This document shows, in pieces, positions 1-8,541 of a stretch of DNA of 64,000 nucleotides. The stretch's first letter is position 1; each line of letters begins with the position of its first letter. The translations under genes were made by a program, and so were the position numbers. Origin of the DNA: Acetobacteraceae bacterium (GTDB taxonomy: Bacteria > Pseudomonadota > Alphaproteobacteria > Acetobacterales > Acetobacteraceae); NCBI GenBank assembly GCA_024280945.1, contig JAMXLO010000039.1, positions 54,790 to 118,789 on the forward strand, given 5' to 3'. Under the pieces are notes generated by a model. It saw nothing but the letters and a program-made list of their open reading frames with translations. It did no database searches and was not told the origin of the DNA.

Positions 1-426
1 AAGGACAAGGTCGTGGTTGAGCCGGGAGACTTCGTGCTGTTTCGCACCGGCTTCGCCGAGATGCTGCTGGAGATGAACAAGCAGCCAGACCGCGACAAGC
101 TGATGCAGGGAACCGTGGGACTCGATGGCCGGGATCCGAAGCTGCAGCAATGGGTGACCGACAGCGGCGCCGTCGCACTCATCTCCGACAACTTTGCGGT
201 CGAGGCGATGCCGGCGCGCCCATGCATGGACGACGTCTGCGCAACCCTGCCGTTGCACGCGCATTGCCTGTTCAAGCTGGGATGCTACCTTGGCGAGATG
301 TTCTATCTGACGGAGCTGGCGGACTGGCTGCGGGCGAACAACCGCAGCCGATTCCTGTTCACTGGTCCGCCGCTCCGGTTGCCGGGCGCCGTTGGATCGC
401 CTGCGACGCCGGTCGCGACCGTGTGA
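1..426 (+). CDS. Cyclase-family (kynurenine formamidase-like) hydrolase, 3' part
   Basis: The window edge cuts this gene; the frame is open from base 1, leaving about 141 codons. The visible part resembles the C-terminal half of the cyclase family (PF04199, metal-dependent amide/lactone hydrolases): a GDFVLFRTGF strand, SDNFAVEAMP, then LHAHCLFKLGCYLGEM and LTELADWL. The family's metal-binding HxGTHxD motif would lie upstream and cannot be checked. Its TGA is immediately followed by the stop of the opposite-strand dioxygenase gene, with no base between them. Substrate unknown; an aromatic or ring-opened acid fits the neighbouring dioxygenase, but that is inference. Confidence 0.75.
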   Translation, partial: KDKVVVEPGDFVLFRTGFAEMLLEMNKQPDRDKLMQGTVGLDGRDPKLQQWVTDSGAVALISDNFAVEAMPARPCMDDVCATLPLHAHCLFKLGCYLGEMFYLTELADWLRANNRSRFLFTGPPLRLPGAVGSPATPVATV

Positions 427-1512
427 CTAGGCGGAGAGCCGTTCGAACGCCGCCGACACGACCAGCCGCCGGTCGGTATCGACGCTGACTCCGCACAGGG
501 TGCGCCGCATTCCCGGGGTACGGCGCTTCTGGAATGCCGCGCGCGCAGCCTCGTCTGCGCCGTGCAGGATGCCTTGTGGCACGTGCGACAAGGTGCCCGG
601 TCGGCGGCTGCTTGATTCGTCATGGTGCACGAACACGCTTTCGTCGTTGTCGACGTTGCGATGATAAGAGGGCAGTTCCTCGGCATTCATGTCGGCGACC
701 GCGATCTGCGGCACGAAGGTGATCACCGCAAAGCCGGACGCCTGGAAGGTGCACCATGCCGAAGGCGCCAGGTGAATGCGATCCGAGCTTATCGGGATAA
801 TGTCGCGAATGTTAAGTTTGTAGGGGAACAGATCACCTTTCCATCCTACCGAGGCCAGGGGGTTGTTGCGATAGAAGATTGAGCTGTGCTCGCCACCGTG
901 CTTCACCCGCAGTTCCCATTCGTCTCGCTGCGGCCAGTGATGATCATGCAACTCCGGCAGCACCAGTACTGTGGGATCGACCGGCATATGGCGGCCAACC
1001 TGTTGGTGCTCGGCGAGCGATAGCGGGGCAGGGGACTCGATGACCAGCATGTGGCTGTCGCCGGCATCGGGCATGAGGGCGAAGGTGATGCCCTTCGGAA
1101 TCAGTACATAGTCGCCGGGCTCGTAGAGCAGATGGCCGAATTCGGTGACGAACTGGCCAGCGCCCTCGTGCACGAAATACAGCAGATCGCCGTCAATGCT
1201 GCGGTAGGCGTAGGGCATCGCCGCTGTTCGGCGGCTGATCGCCACGCTGACATCTTCGTTGGACAGCATGATTTCAGGCATGCCGCGTGGATCGCTCATG
1301 TCGGATGGTTCGGCTCGAGTGGTATCGGCGACACGACGTGGATGCAGTGCGCCCTCCACCCTGACGATCTCGTTAGGGCCATTCTCTCGGTAGATCATCG
1401 CGACGGGACCGAAGAACCCCTGGCGACTGATGTGCTCTTCGCGGAGGTCGCCGAGACCGATCCGCGCCTGACGGACATGGCGCCCTTTGACGTGGTGGAT
1501 CCAGGAACGCAT
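427..1512 (-). CDS. Homogentisate 1,2-dioxygenase family protein
   Basis: A 361-residue double-cupin protein of the homogentisate dioxygenase family, Fe(II) enzymes that open the ring of homogentisate or related hydroquinones. Family blocks are visible: GDLLYFVHEGAGQ and EPGDYVLIPKG in the first half, then PYKLNIRDIIPISSD and YHRNVDNDESVFVH in the second, with a late HVPQGILHG carrying a probable metal His. It is shorter than classical HmgA (about 430-450 residues), as in a distinct bacterial subfamily, so the substrate need not be homogentisate. The ATG has GAGGAG eight bases upstream. No maleylacetoacetate isomerase or fumarylacetoacetase is nearby, so a tyrosine pathway cannot be claimed. 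Confidence 0.8.
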   Translation of the reverse strand: MRSWIHHVKGRHVRQARIGLGDLREEHISRQGFFGPVAMIYRENGPNEIVRVEGALHPRRVADTTRAEPSDMSDPRGMPEIMLSNEDVSVAISRRTAAMPYAYRSIDGDLLYFVHEGAGQFVTEFGHLLYEPGDYVLIPKGITFALMPDAGDSHMLVIESPAPLSLAEHQQVGRHMPVDPTVLVLPELHDHHWPQRDEWELRVKHGGEHSSIFYRNNPLASVGWKGDLFPYKLNIRDIIPISSDRIHLAPSAWCTFQASGFAVITFVPQIAVADMNAEELPSYHRNVDNDESVFVHHDESSSRRPGTLSHVPQGILHGADEAARAAFQKRRTPGMRRTLCGVSVDTDRRLVVSAAFERLSA

Positions 1513-1768
1513 GGTTTGGGCTCCTCGCTTGAGATGATACGGGTGGTCAATGGCTGCAAAGCAACGCTAATCCTCGCCGCGTACTGTAGACAACGGGCAC
1601 CCACGCTCGGTGTCGGTCGCAAGGCCAGCTAACGTATCGATCCGGTGAACCCATCGGAAGGCGCCCCACCTTCGGTCTCGAACTATTCACCTGCTGCCTC
1701 GTCACACCCGCGAGGCGTTGTCCATATGCTGGGCGGGAGGGCGAACGAGAGCGGGTGCTGACGTCAGA

Positions 1769-2803
1769 CTAGGCGCATGTGGATGTGAGCAGATCACGAT
1801 ACAATGAGAGATACGCGTCGGCCATCATTGACACGGTGAAGCGCCGTTCGAATGCTTCGCGTATCTTCCGGCGGTCCAGCTCGTCGATGCGCCTGACCGC
1901 ATCTGCCGCACCGGCCTCGTCATCGACCACAAATCCGCTAACGCCATCTTCGATCACTTCCGGCACCGAGCCATGCCGAAAGGCGACCACCGGTGTGCCG
2001 CAGGCCATTGCCTCGATCATTACCAGTCCGAAGGGCTCGGGCCAGTCGATGGGAAACAACAGAGCGCTGGCGCCGGCCAGGAATTTCTGTTTGGCGTTTT
2101 CATCCACCTCGCCGGCCATCTGTATGAGCTTGCCGTCGATAACCGGCTCGAGCTTTTCCTTGAAGTACTGTCTTTCCTGTCGCGGCACCTTGGCGGCGAT
2201 GCGGAGCGGCATGCCTGCGGCGCGCGCGATGTTGATGGCAACCTCCGGTCCTTTTTCAGGTGACAGGCGCCCAAGAAATGCGAGGTAGCGCCCCGGCTCG
2301 AATGAGGGGCGCAGGAGCTCCGCTGGAAACCCATGATAGACGGTGCCGGCCCATCTCGCGTCTGGCAGCGGTTTGCGCTGATCATCTGATATGGACACGA
2401 AAGGCGCTTCCGGAAAGGTCGCAACCAGCCTTGGCAGCCCGGGCAAGTCCAATCGTCCGTGCAGCGTGGTGAGAAACGGAACACCAAGCCGGGTCAAAAT
2501 CGGCAGGTGCAGCCAGTCGCAATGACAATGCAGCACATCGAAATCTGCCGCGCGGCGGGCAAATACCTCCAAAGCCACTGTCTGTGCGATAGAGGGATCC
2601 ACCTGCGGTTGGCTGAGACGCAGTGCACGCGGCCACACTGGCGCCAGCTCCCCATTGGTCAATGAGTTGCCAGTTGCGAATAGGGTGACTTCGTGGCCGC
2701 GGCGGACCAGTTCCTCGGTCAACCAGGAGACGACCCTCTCGGTGCCTCCATAGAGCCGTGGCGGAACGCTCTCCGCCAGCGGGGCTAGCTGGGCAATGCG
2801 CAT
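1769..2803 (-). CDS. Glycosyltransferase family 4 (paralog A)
   Basis: A 344-residue GT-B fold glycosyltransferase that moves a sugar from an activated nucleotide donor to an unidentified acceptor, presumably in the cytosol. The N-terminus MRIAQLAPLAESVPPRLYGG carries the family's glycine-rich loop; the donor half has FLGRLSPEKGPE and the GT4 signature PFGLVMIEAMACGTPV-AF with the E-x7-E pair. The start at MRIAQ was preferred over an upstream ATG because it matches the N-terminus of the paralog at 38279-39331. The two share long blocks (PPRLYGGTERVVS, TTLHGRLDLP, PIDWPEPFGLVMIEAMACGT). No polysaccharide operon surrounds it. Confidence 0.88.
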   Translation of the reverse strand: MRIAQLAPLAESVPPRLYGGTERVVSWLTEELVRRGHEVTLFATGNSLTNGELAPVWPRALRLSQPQVDPSIAQTVALEVFARRAADFDVLHCHCDWLHLPILTRLGVPFLTTLHGRLDLPGLPRLVATFPEAPFVSISDDQRKPLPDARWAGTVYHGFPAELLRPSFEPGRYLAFLGRLSPEKGPEVAINIARAAGMPLRIAAKVPRQERQYFKEKLEPVIDGKLIQMAGEVDENAKQKFLAGASALLFPIDWPEPFGLVMIEAMACGTPVVAFRHGSVPEVIEDGVSGFVVDDEAGAADAVRRIDELDRRKIREAFERRFTVSMMADAYLSLYRDLLTSTCA

Positions 2804-3041
2804 GATTTGCTTCTGGCCTGCACCCCTCGGCCCGGCGACCGAAGCAAACCGATCAGGTCGATCCAATCTTCAATAAGGTGGCTCATCAGAAACTCTGAGG
2901 GCGGAGCTGTAACTCGACTGAAACCATTTGCCTGCCGGTTGGTTGCGTCGGATACTGTTCACACCGTGCGGCGGTTCTCTCCCGCTGGGCTGTTCCCAAC
3001 AAGGTGTTGTGCGCGATCGCGATCAGAGGAAAGCTCGCGAC

Positions 3042-4637
3042 ATGGAAACAGCAGCTGACCTACCGACGCGCCTGGCTCCCCGGGACCGCCTACTCCCCCG
3101 CATGCTGCGCCGCCAGGCGGGGCAGTATGGCAGTCGGAAATTGGTCGACATCGGCGGGCGCGCCTGGAGTTTTGCCGATGCGGTGGACCTAGCGGCGCGC
3201 TTTGGCGGCACCCTTCGCGCCGCTGGCATAGGGCGGGGCGACCACGTCGCCGTCATGTGCGGCAACCGGCACGAACTGCTGCAAGTCTTTCTCGGCTGCG
3301 GATGGATTGGTGCGGTCATGGTCCCGATCAACACCGCGTCGCGCGGCGCGCAGCTAGGGCATATTCTGACGAACTCGCAGGCGAAGCTCCTGGTTCTGCA
3401 AGCCGAGTTCGCGGATGCGTTAGATGGCCTGGATGTGTCGTTGCCGTCACTGACCTCGATGTGGCTGATCGGTGATGCGAAATTGACTGGGCGCTGGCCG
3501 ACACCGATTGCATTTCCTGACTTGGCCGAACCAGTCACAGAAGCGTCGATCGATCCCGGCGATACGGTGGCGATCCTATACACCTCTGGCACAACCGGTG
3601 TGTCGAAGGGCGTGTGCTGTCCTCACGCCCAATATTTTTGGTGGGGGGTGAACACGGCACGGCTGCTCGGCGTGACCTGTGACGACGTGCTGCTAACCAG
3701 CCTGCCATTGTTTCACACCAATGCGCTGAACACGTTCTATCAGGCTCTGCTCACCGGCGCGGCTCTGGTGGTGGAACCGCGCTTTTCGGCATCTGGCTTC
3801 GCAGGGTCCTTGTCCCGACATGGCGCCACCGTTACCTATCTGCTCGGCGCGATGGTGCCGATCCTGCTGTCGCGGCCTGAGAGCGAACTTGATCGCGCGC
3901 ATCGCGTGCGGCTCTCACTGGCGCCTGGTGTGCCTGAACGTTTCCATCCGCAATTCCTCGAACGGTTCGGCTTTCCGTTGCTGGATGGTTATGGATCGAC
4001 CGAGACAAACTTTGTGTTGGGCTGCACGTTGCCGCATCAGTGTCCGGGCACGATGGGTCCGGTCGCCGATGGGTTTGAGGCGCGGGTGGTTGATGATGCA
4101 GATAACCGGGTAGCGGATGGTGTAGCAGGAGAACTCGTGCTGCGTGCCGCCGAACCTTTCGCGTTCGCGACGGGATATTTTGGCATGCCTGAGCAGACGG
4201 TGCAGGCTTGGCGCAACCTGTGGTTCCACACCGGCGATCGCGTTGTGCGCGATGCCCGTGGGTATTACCGCTTCATCGATCGCATGAAGGATGCGATCCG
4301 TCGCCGCGGCGAAAATATATCCTCGTATGAGGTCGAGCAGGTGCTGCTGTCCCATCCCGACGTGGCCGAAGCCGCAGCGTTTCCGGTACGTTCGGAGCTT
4401 GCCGAAGACGAGGTGATGGCGGCGATCGTATTGCGCGATGGTTGCTCGCTGTCTCCCGCCGCGTTGGCTGAATACTGCAAAGGCCGCATGCCCGGGTTCG
4501 CTATCCCACGCTACATCGAAATGATGACGGAACTGCCGATGACCGAAAATGGCAAAGTACAGAAGTTCCGGCTTCGCGAACGCGGAGTTACTGCGGCCAC
4601 GTGGGATCGCGAGTCGTACACGCATCGAACGGGATAG
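3042..4637 (+). CDS. AMP-dependent acyl-CoA synthetase/ligase
   Basis: A 531-residue ANL-superfamily ligase that activates a carboxylic acid through an acyl-adenylate to its CoA thioester. The phosphate-binding loop ILYTSGTTGVSKG lies near residue 176, the adenine motif DGYGSTETN near 315, the hinge FIDRMKDAIRRRGENIS near 410, and the C-terminal catalytic lysine in TENGKVQKFR. Overall it resembles CaiC-like crotonobetaine/carnitine-CoA ligases, but the acid is not predictable. The ATG at METAADL was chosen over an earlier in-frame start because the upstream residues look non-coding and AGAGGAAAG precedes it. It stands alone, divergent from the glycosyltransferase. Confidence 0.85.
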   Translation: METAADLPTRLAPRDRLLPRMLRRQAGQYGSRKLVDIGGRAWSFADAVDLAARFGGTLRAAGIGRGDHVAVMCGNRHELLQVFLGCGWIGAVMVPINTASRGAQLGHILTNSQAKLLVLQAEFADALDGLDVSLPSLTSMWLIGDAKLTGRWPTPIAFPDLAEPVTEASIDPGDTVAILYTSGTTGVSKGVCCPHAQYFWWGVNTARLLGVTCDDVLLTSLPLFHTNALNTFYQALLTGAALVVEPRFSASGFAGSLSRHGATVTYLLGAMVPILLSRPESELDRAHRVRLSLAPGVPERFHPQFLERFGFPLLDGYGSTETNFVLGCTLPHQCPGTMGPVADGFEARVVDDADNRVADGVAGELVLRAAEPFAFATGYFGMPEQTVQAWRNLWFHTGDRVVRDARGYYRFIDRMKDAIRRRGENISSYEVEQVLLSHPDVAEAAAFPVRSELAEDEVMAAIVLRDGCSLSPAALAEYCKGRMPGFAIPRYIEMMTELPMTENGKVQKFRLRERGVTAATWDRESYTHRTG

Positions 4638-4669
4638 CCATTAGACTGCGGCATCTGTAGGGGAAGCCG

Positions 4670-4988
4670 GTGTATCGTCTCATGGTCACTGCGCTTGGCG
4701 TTTGTGCGCTCGCAGATTGTGCTTCAACCCACCTCCACCAACGACGGTCAATCTTGGCCCCGGCGAGAGAACGATCACATTCAGCGGCGGTGCCGTTGCC
4801 GTCGGTGTTGCTTTCCGTGGGGAAGTGGAGTCCTCACATATCGTGGGCTGCAATATCCCTACCAAACGGACGGGCTATCAGTGGTAGATGTCGGTGTGAC
4901 GAGAGTTACTGGCACCGGAACTGTGCATAATCTGCGCAACCTCCCCGACTCCAGCGGCAGTTCTGTTTCGATCTCGGCGGGGCGCTGA
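4670..4988 (+). pseudogene. Decayed small secreted/lipoprotein gene, at least two frameshifts
   Basis: Protein-like sequence continues only by switching frames. A GTG start at 4670 opens a signal peptide (MVTALGVCALA). From about 4715 the coherent frame is PPPPTTVNLGPGERTITF, then GGAVAVGVA. Around 4812-4820 it moves to a third frame reading WGSGVLTYRGLQYPY, then TDGLSVVDVGVTRV and TGTGTVHNLRNL, ending at a stop after SISAGR. The joined product resembles, from memory, a small secreted proteobacterial family with a GLSVxDVG...NLxxLxDF pattern, and the C-terminal third is missing. No gene was recognised in the following 260 bases. Confidence 0.6.
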
Positions 4989-5252
4989 AGCCACGACTTG
5001 AATAGGCGCCTGGCGGACTGGTAGATGCCTTGCGGCTGTTCCCGGCACATGCCAAGAGCAGTCGCATGAACCCGTTGACGAACGCTATCGCAATGGGATG
5101 GTGCGCCGTAACCTGAGCGCCTCGTGCTCTCGGTATCTGTCCGCCTGGGGAGCCCCGGCAATTGTCAGCGCATTGCATCGCCGCGCGATGGAGTGATACG
5201 CAAATGCGGGCACCACGCGTCGTTTGGATGCAGTGCCGGATTGGAGGTGACT

Positions 5253-5405
5253 ATGTTGCTGGGGCTGGCTACCAAGTGGATCATCATCTTGACGGCACTG
5301 GCGCTCACGGCATGTTCGGCCTCCGTCCGGCCGAATCCGAGCTATCCCGGGTTCATTGGAACCTACGGGCCTGGTGGCCCCGGCTGGCTCGGCATAAACC
5401 GGTAG
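5253..5405 (+). CDS. Small lipoprotein, 50 residues
   Basis: A short secreted lipoprotein. The ATG follows a good Shine-Dalgarno sequence (TTGGAGGTGACT). Residues 1-20 form a signal peptide with a hydrophobic core (IIILTALALTAC) and a lipobox ending at Cys20; the mature part is only about 30 residues, rich in Gly and Pro (YPGFIGTYGPGGPGWLG). A longer in-frame start exists upstream but would bury the signal peptide, so the internal ATG is preferred. No family is recognised. It runs toward the Cys-rich protein gene on the other strand. Confidence 0.6.
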   Translation: MLLGLATKWIIILTALALTACSASVRPNPSYPGFIGTYGPGGPGWLGINR

Positions 5406-5442
5406 GGTTCCGGATGGAATAACAGCACGTGGGACATTTGAT

Positions 5443-5694
5443 TCAGTCGTCCGTTGCGCTCTCTCTCGCGCGCAGCGCCTGCTGGCAGCCACGTGAAAGA
5501 TTGCTCCAGTACTGGCGCAGGCAGGCTGGCTGGATCGAATCGCGGGCCGAGGCGTCGCAGTAGGTCCGATAATCTTTCAAACAGGCAGAGCGAAGCTTCG
5601 TGGCGGCGGATGTTGTTTGACCGAACGCCGGGGTCGCTACAATGAAGGTGACGAATGCGGCACCCAACCATCTGGGTCCTACGATCTGTTGCAT
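5443..5694 (-). CDS. Secreted Cys-rich repeat protein
   Basis: An 83-residue exported protein: signal peptide (GAAFVTFIVATPAFGQ) followed by one cysteine-rich unit with the spacing LRSACLKDYRTYCDASA ... QPACLRQYWSNLSRGCQQAL. The four-Cys pattern matches the Cys_rich_FGFR/GLG1-like repeat (PF00839) common as single copies in secreted alphaproteobacterial proteins; the cysteines probably form disulfides in the periplasm. The start was moved to MQQIV because GGAGAGAGG lies just upstream, whereas the longer frame has no signal sequence. Function unknown. Confidence 0.7.
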   Translation of the reverse strand: MQQIVGPRWLGAAFVTFIVATPAFGQTTSAATKLRSACLKDYRTYCDASARDSIQPACLRQYWSNLSRGCQQALRARESATDD

Positions 5695-5722
5695 ATCGAG
5701 ACCTCTCTCCGTCCGCTGTTCG

Positions 5723-6505
5723 CTACTCTGGATCGACCTGCTGGCCCAGGAGTTCTGGCCGATACTCGAAATGCATTGTGTCGTAGTGCGCCCATCGGCC
5801 GCCCCAGATGAAGCCGTGCCGCTCGAACACTCGGACAATTTCCGGCGGCACGCGGTTCACGTAATGCGGGAGACCGTCGGCCGATCGGTGCCACAGCCAG
5901 TAGTCAGATTGGGATATGTTGATGTCGATCGCGGCACCCCAAGCATGCATACTCGTCTGGCCTGTGTCGGCGACCGATCGACAAGCATATGTCCCGCCTG
6001 GCGGGTACAGATACTTCTTATCCAGCGGCGGCAACTCGTCCAGCTCGCGCGAGATTGCGGCAAGGTGGCGGTCGACGCCGTTCACCGAAGTGATCCTGAC
6101 GGGATGCCCCCACGTCTTCGGCAGCCAAACCACAGGCACAAGTTCCAGTGCCGGTCGGCCCGATTTGCAGTCGCCGTACATTTTGTCGAAGAACGCTTTG
6201 TTGCGGACCCGGCCAGGATCGTCCATCGGTGCCGGCAGCAACGGTGAATGTGCCGGGTACGTTAATCGCAATTGGTCCAGGATGGAGCCATGCCGCAATT
6301 GCTCCTCCATGCTCTTGTCCAGCCGTCCATCAGATACCGGCATCGTCGTGCCATCGCGCCAGACCAGCCTGTCGCCATCGAAACCCGCCAACGCATCGGG
6401 GTAGGCGCGGAGCAGATCGTCGATCGTTGCCGATAGGCTCGTTTGCATGCTGCCGAGCAACACGGGAATGGCCACGGCGCAGCCATGCCACACTGTGCGA
6501 GTCAC
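5723..6505 (-). CDS. M15-family D-alanyl-D-alanine carboxypeptidase-like protein
   Basis: A 260-residue periplasmic zinc peptidase of the VanY/M15 type, expected to trim D-Ala or cut peptidoglycan stem peptides. The zinc site is visible: H187 and D194 in SMHAWGAAIDINI and H245 in HYDTMHFEY. A signal peptide spans about residues 1-25. The GTG start overlaps the TGA of the upstream serine hydrolase gene by four bases (GTGA), so the two are translationally coupled; the much longer open frame upstream lies over that gene and is non-coding. Together with the neighbouring hydrolase and DUF2272 lipoprotein it suggests a cell-wall or envelope theme. Confidence 0.83.
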   Translation of the reverse strand: MTRTVWHGCAVAIPVLLGSMQTSLSATIDDLLRAYPDALAGFDGDRLVWRDGTTMPVSDGRLDKSMEEQLRHGSILDQLRLTYPAHSPLLPAPMDDPGRVRNKAFFDKMYGDCKSGRPALELVPVVWLPKTWGHPVRITSVNGVDRHLAAISRELDELPPLDKKYLYPPGGTYACRSVADTGQTSMHAWGAAIDINISQSDYWLWHRSADGLPHYVNRVPPEIVRVFERHGFIWGGRWAHYDTMHFEYRPELLGQQVDPE

Positions 6506-7500
6506 GGCACCCGACCGACGATAAGATCGCCTGTCAGGCGGCGCAGGATGTCGATACCGGTGTTGCGGTGGCGCGTCGGATGCACCCGATTGGTCAACAG
6601 CGCCCACGCGACGCCTCGCTGGAAATCGATCCATGTGCCGGTTCCGGTAAAGCCGGTGTGGCCGATCGTCTCTTGCGAGCAGGCGTTGCCTCCTGACCAG
6701 CCCTCGTATCGGGCTTCCCAGCCAAGGCACCGCGTCGCCGATTGCCGCTTTCGTATCTCAGGTGCCCATGGGTCGGCGCCCTGCAGCAAGCGCTGTGCGG
6801 CGTCGAGAACCCCATCGATCGTGCCGAACAGTCCCGCATGGCCGGCGGCACCGCCCAGCGCGAAGGCATTCTCGTCATGCACCTCACCGCGCATCACCCG
6901 ACCGCGCCAGGTGCAGCGTTCAGTGGCGGCGGAGTTCCAGGGATCGGCGCCCCAGGCCAGTCCAGGCAGCAGTGCCATATCGCGCAGGGAGCATCCTGTA
7001 AGCCGTTCTGTGGCGATCCCCAGCAGCATGAAATTGATATCGGAATAGACCGGTGGCCCAGCGCGCCACATCCGCTGGAGAATAAAGGCCCGCAATGTTC
7101 CCGGCTCCAGGCCATAGGTATAGAGCGGCTCGACTGCAGGCAGATGCGTCTGATGGCTGAGGCATTGACGAAAGGTGAGACTGCGCTCCGCCGCTCCCGT
7201 ATCGTATTGCCGCAGGTCCGGAATTGCCTCGATCAACGTGTCATCGAGCCCGATCCGACCGCGCGTCACAAGCTCCAGGATCTTGGGCGTCGTGAACAGA
7301 ACTTTGGTGAGAGAGGCTAGATCGAACCAGGTGCCTCGCTGCATCAGCGCTCGGGTCGGTTCGGTCTGCGCCAGGCCAAAGACGCTGACCGCGCGGTCGC
7401 CTGCCGCGGTCACAACGCCGAGGGCTGCGCCAGGGATGGAAGAGGGGACTGCTCGCGCGACCGCATCTGTAGCTGCTGCGAGTAGGTCGGCTGCGGTCAC
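6502..7500 (-). CDS. Serine hydrolase, beta-lactamase/CubicO family
   Basis: A 332-residue class C beta-lactamase-like serine hydrolase (PF00144). The catalytic triad motifs are present: S63-L-T-K66, Y152-S-D, and a GHTGFTG box near residue 280 in place of KTG. There is no signal peptide, so it is probably cytoplasmic. Members hydrolyse esters, peptides or small amides; the substrate cannot be told. The start is GTG with GGGAG upstream (AAGGGAGTTTTATCGGC). Its TGA overlaps the GTG of the M15 peptidase gene, so the two form a two-gene operon whose promoter must lie in the 120-base region shared with the divergent lipoprotein gene. Confidence 0.83.
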   Translation of the reverse strand: MTAADLLAAATDAVARAVPSSIPGAALGVVTAAGDRAVSVFGLAQTEPTRALMQRGTWFDLASLTKVLFTTPKILELVTRGRIGLDDTLIEAIPDLRQYDTGAAERSLTFRQCLSHQTHLPAVEPLYTYGLEPGTLRAFILQRMWRAGPPVYSDINFMLLGIATERLTGCSLRDMALLPGLAWGADPWNSAATERCTWRGRVMRGEVHDENAFALGGAAGHAGLFGTIDGVLDAAQRLLQGADPWAPEIRKRQSATRCLGWEARYEGWSGGNACSQETIGHTGFTGTGTWIDFQRGVAWALLTNRVHPTRHRNTGIDILRRLTGDLIVGRVP

Positions 7501-7516
7501 GCCGATAAAACTCCCT

Positions 7517-7546
7517 TTGTAACGTTTTCGCTTTTAGCTCTATACA
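7517..7546 (+). promoter_or_regulatory. Possible sigma-70 promoter for the DUF2272 lipoprotein
   Basis: TTGTAA (7517-7522) and TATACA (7541-7546) are separated by 18 bases, each four of six matches to consensus. A transcript would start near 7553, inside the first of the two dyads described next. Moderate support only. Confidence 0.35.
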
Positions 7547-7547
7547 G

Positions 7548-7608
7548 GGTTCTGCGACCAGAACCTACTGGAGCATTCCGGTACCGGTTCTGTCGTTCGG
7601 ACAGAACC
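7548..7608. promoter_or_regulatory. Two related dyads, GGTTCTG...CAGAACC
   Basis: Dyad 1 is GGTTCTG-CGAC-CAGAACC (7548-7565), a perfect 7-bp inverted repeat. Dyad 2 is GGTTCTGTC-GTTCG-GACAGAACC (7586-7608), a perfect 9-bp inverted repeat. The same 7-base arm is used in both, and the centres are about 40 bp apart, close to four helical turns. They could be paired operators for one dimeric regulator or two stem-loops in the 5' leader of the lipoprotein mRNA. The divergent hydrolase gene starts 48 bases away. Confidence 0.6.
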
Positions 7609-7620
7609 TCGTGGGGTCCT

Positions 7621-8478
7621 ATGCAGCCTCGCTTGCCGGCATTGGTCCTGATGCTTTCCGTAGGGGCCTGCGCATCGGGACCGCCGCCGGCAGCCGTGGA
7701 ACAACAGGACGAGGCGGCGGGGCCGTCAACCGCACAATACGTCACACAGGCCAGTCACTCGCCGCCGTTCGCGCGTGTGCCATTTGAGCCATTCACTCGT
7801 GCGGAGGCGGTTGCCATTGCCGGGCAGGAATGGCGTCTGTTTGGCCAACGAGTGGATGATGACCCGCCACGCGCAGGTTCCGACCCGGACCCTGGCGACA
7901 ATGCTGGACGTCTGCCCGGGTCTTGGCAGCGGATCGGGGAATACTGGTGGCTCGGGCAGAACGCGGGTCGCCGCGAATCGGGCTGGACGGGAATGCACGA
8001 CGAAACCGGTCAGGAGTTCGACGAAGGCCGGGAAGATTACTACGCGTGGTCGGCCGCCTTCATAAGCTACGTGATGCGGACAGCCGGGGCAGGGGCGCGA
8101 TTTCCCTACGCGCCGTCACACTACGTATACATCAATATCGCGAAGCAGATGCGGGTCGGCCGGACGTCGGGCTGGGCGCTCATGGCGGAGCGCGTGGATC
8201 AGTACGCTCCAACTCTCGGCGACCTCGTCTGCTATTCCCGCGAAAGGCATCCGCTGAAATATGACAGGCTGCCGATACGCCGCTTTGCCGGACACTGCGA
8301 CATAGTGGTCGCGCGTGCACCGCAGCAGATCAGCGTCATCGGCGGCAATGTCGATCACGCGGTCACCATGAAGCACGTGCCGGTGACACAGCAAGGCCTT
8401 CTCGCCGATCCGGGAGGACCGGTGCTCGATACGCGCTATCCGTGGTTCGTTGTGCTGCGGGTCCTGTACGACCGCTGA
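7621..8478 (+). CDS. DUF2272-domain lipoprotein
   Basis: A 285-residue outer-envelope lipoprotein: a signal peptide with lipobox SVGAC (lipidated Cys17), a linker, then a DUF2272 domain whose hallmark is YAWSAAFISYVMRTAGAG followed by RFPYAPSHYVYIN. DUF2272 proteins resemble CHAP/NlpC-P60-like papain-fold hydrolases; candidate catalytic residues are in the CDIVVARAPQQISVIGGN region, but the domain is biochemically uncharacterised. The leader carries two dyads, so it looks individually regulated. Convergent with the Tad operon. Confidence 0.75.
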   Translation: MQPRLPALVLMLSVGACASGPPPAAVEQQDEAAGPSTAQYVTQASHSPPFARVPFEPFTRAEAVAIAGQEWRLFGQRVDDDPPRAGSDPDPGDNAGRLPGSWQRIGEYWWLGQNAGRRESGWTGMHDETGQEFDEGREDYYAWSAAFISYVMRTAGAGARFPYAPSHYVYINIAKQMRVGRTSGWALMAERVDQYAPTLGDLVCYSRERHPLKYDRLPIRRFAGHCDIVVARAPQQISVIGGNVDHAVTMKHVPVTQQGLLADPGGPVLDTRYPWFVVLRVLYDR

Positions 8479-8483
8479 CCGTA

Positions 8484-8499
8484 ACGGCCGGCAGGCCGT
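8484..8499. terminator. Hairpin between convergent genes
   Basis: ACGGCC-GGCA-GGCCGT, a perfect 6-bp stem with a 4-base loop, starting five bases after the DUF2272 stop and 43 bases from the tadC stop. No U-run follows, so it may be a weak or Rho-assisted terminator. Confidence 0.4.
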
Positions 8500-8541
8500 A
8501 TCGCGGCAGGCGGTGCAGGTTGTTTACCGGATCCCGCGCAA

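Noticed and set aside
427..1512. Homogentisate-dioxygenase gene as truncated
   Set aside because: It has a good start, both cupin halves and a clean stop; the shorter length fits a subfamily.
1513..1768. tRNA or small RNA between the dioxygenase and glycosyltransferase genes
   Set aside because: No cloverleaf with a TTC-loop and matching acceptor stem could be drawn.
4989..5252. Transposase remnant after the decayed secreted-protein gene
   Set aside because: No transposase motif or inverted ends could be identified in any frame.
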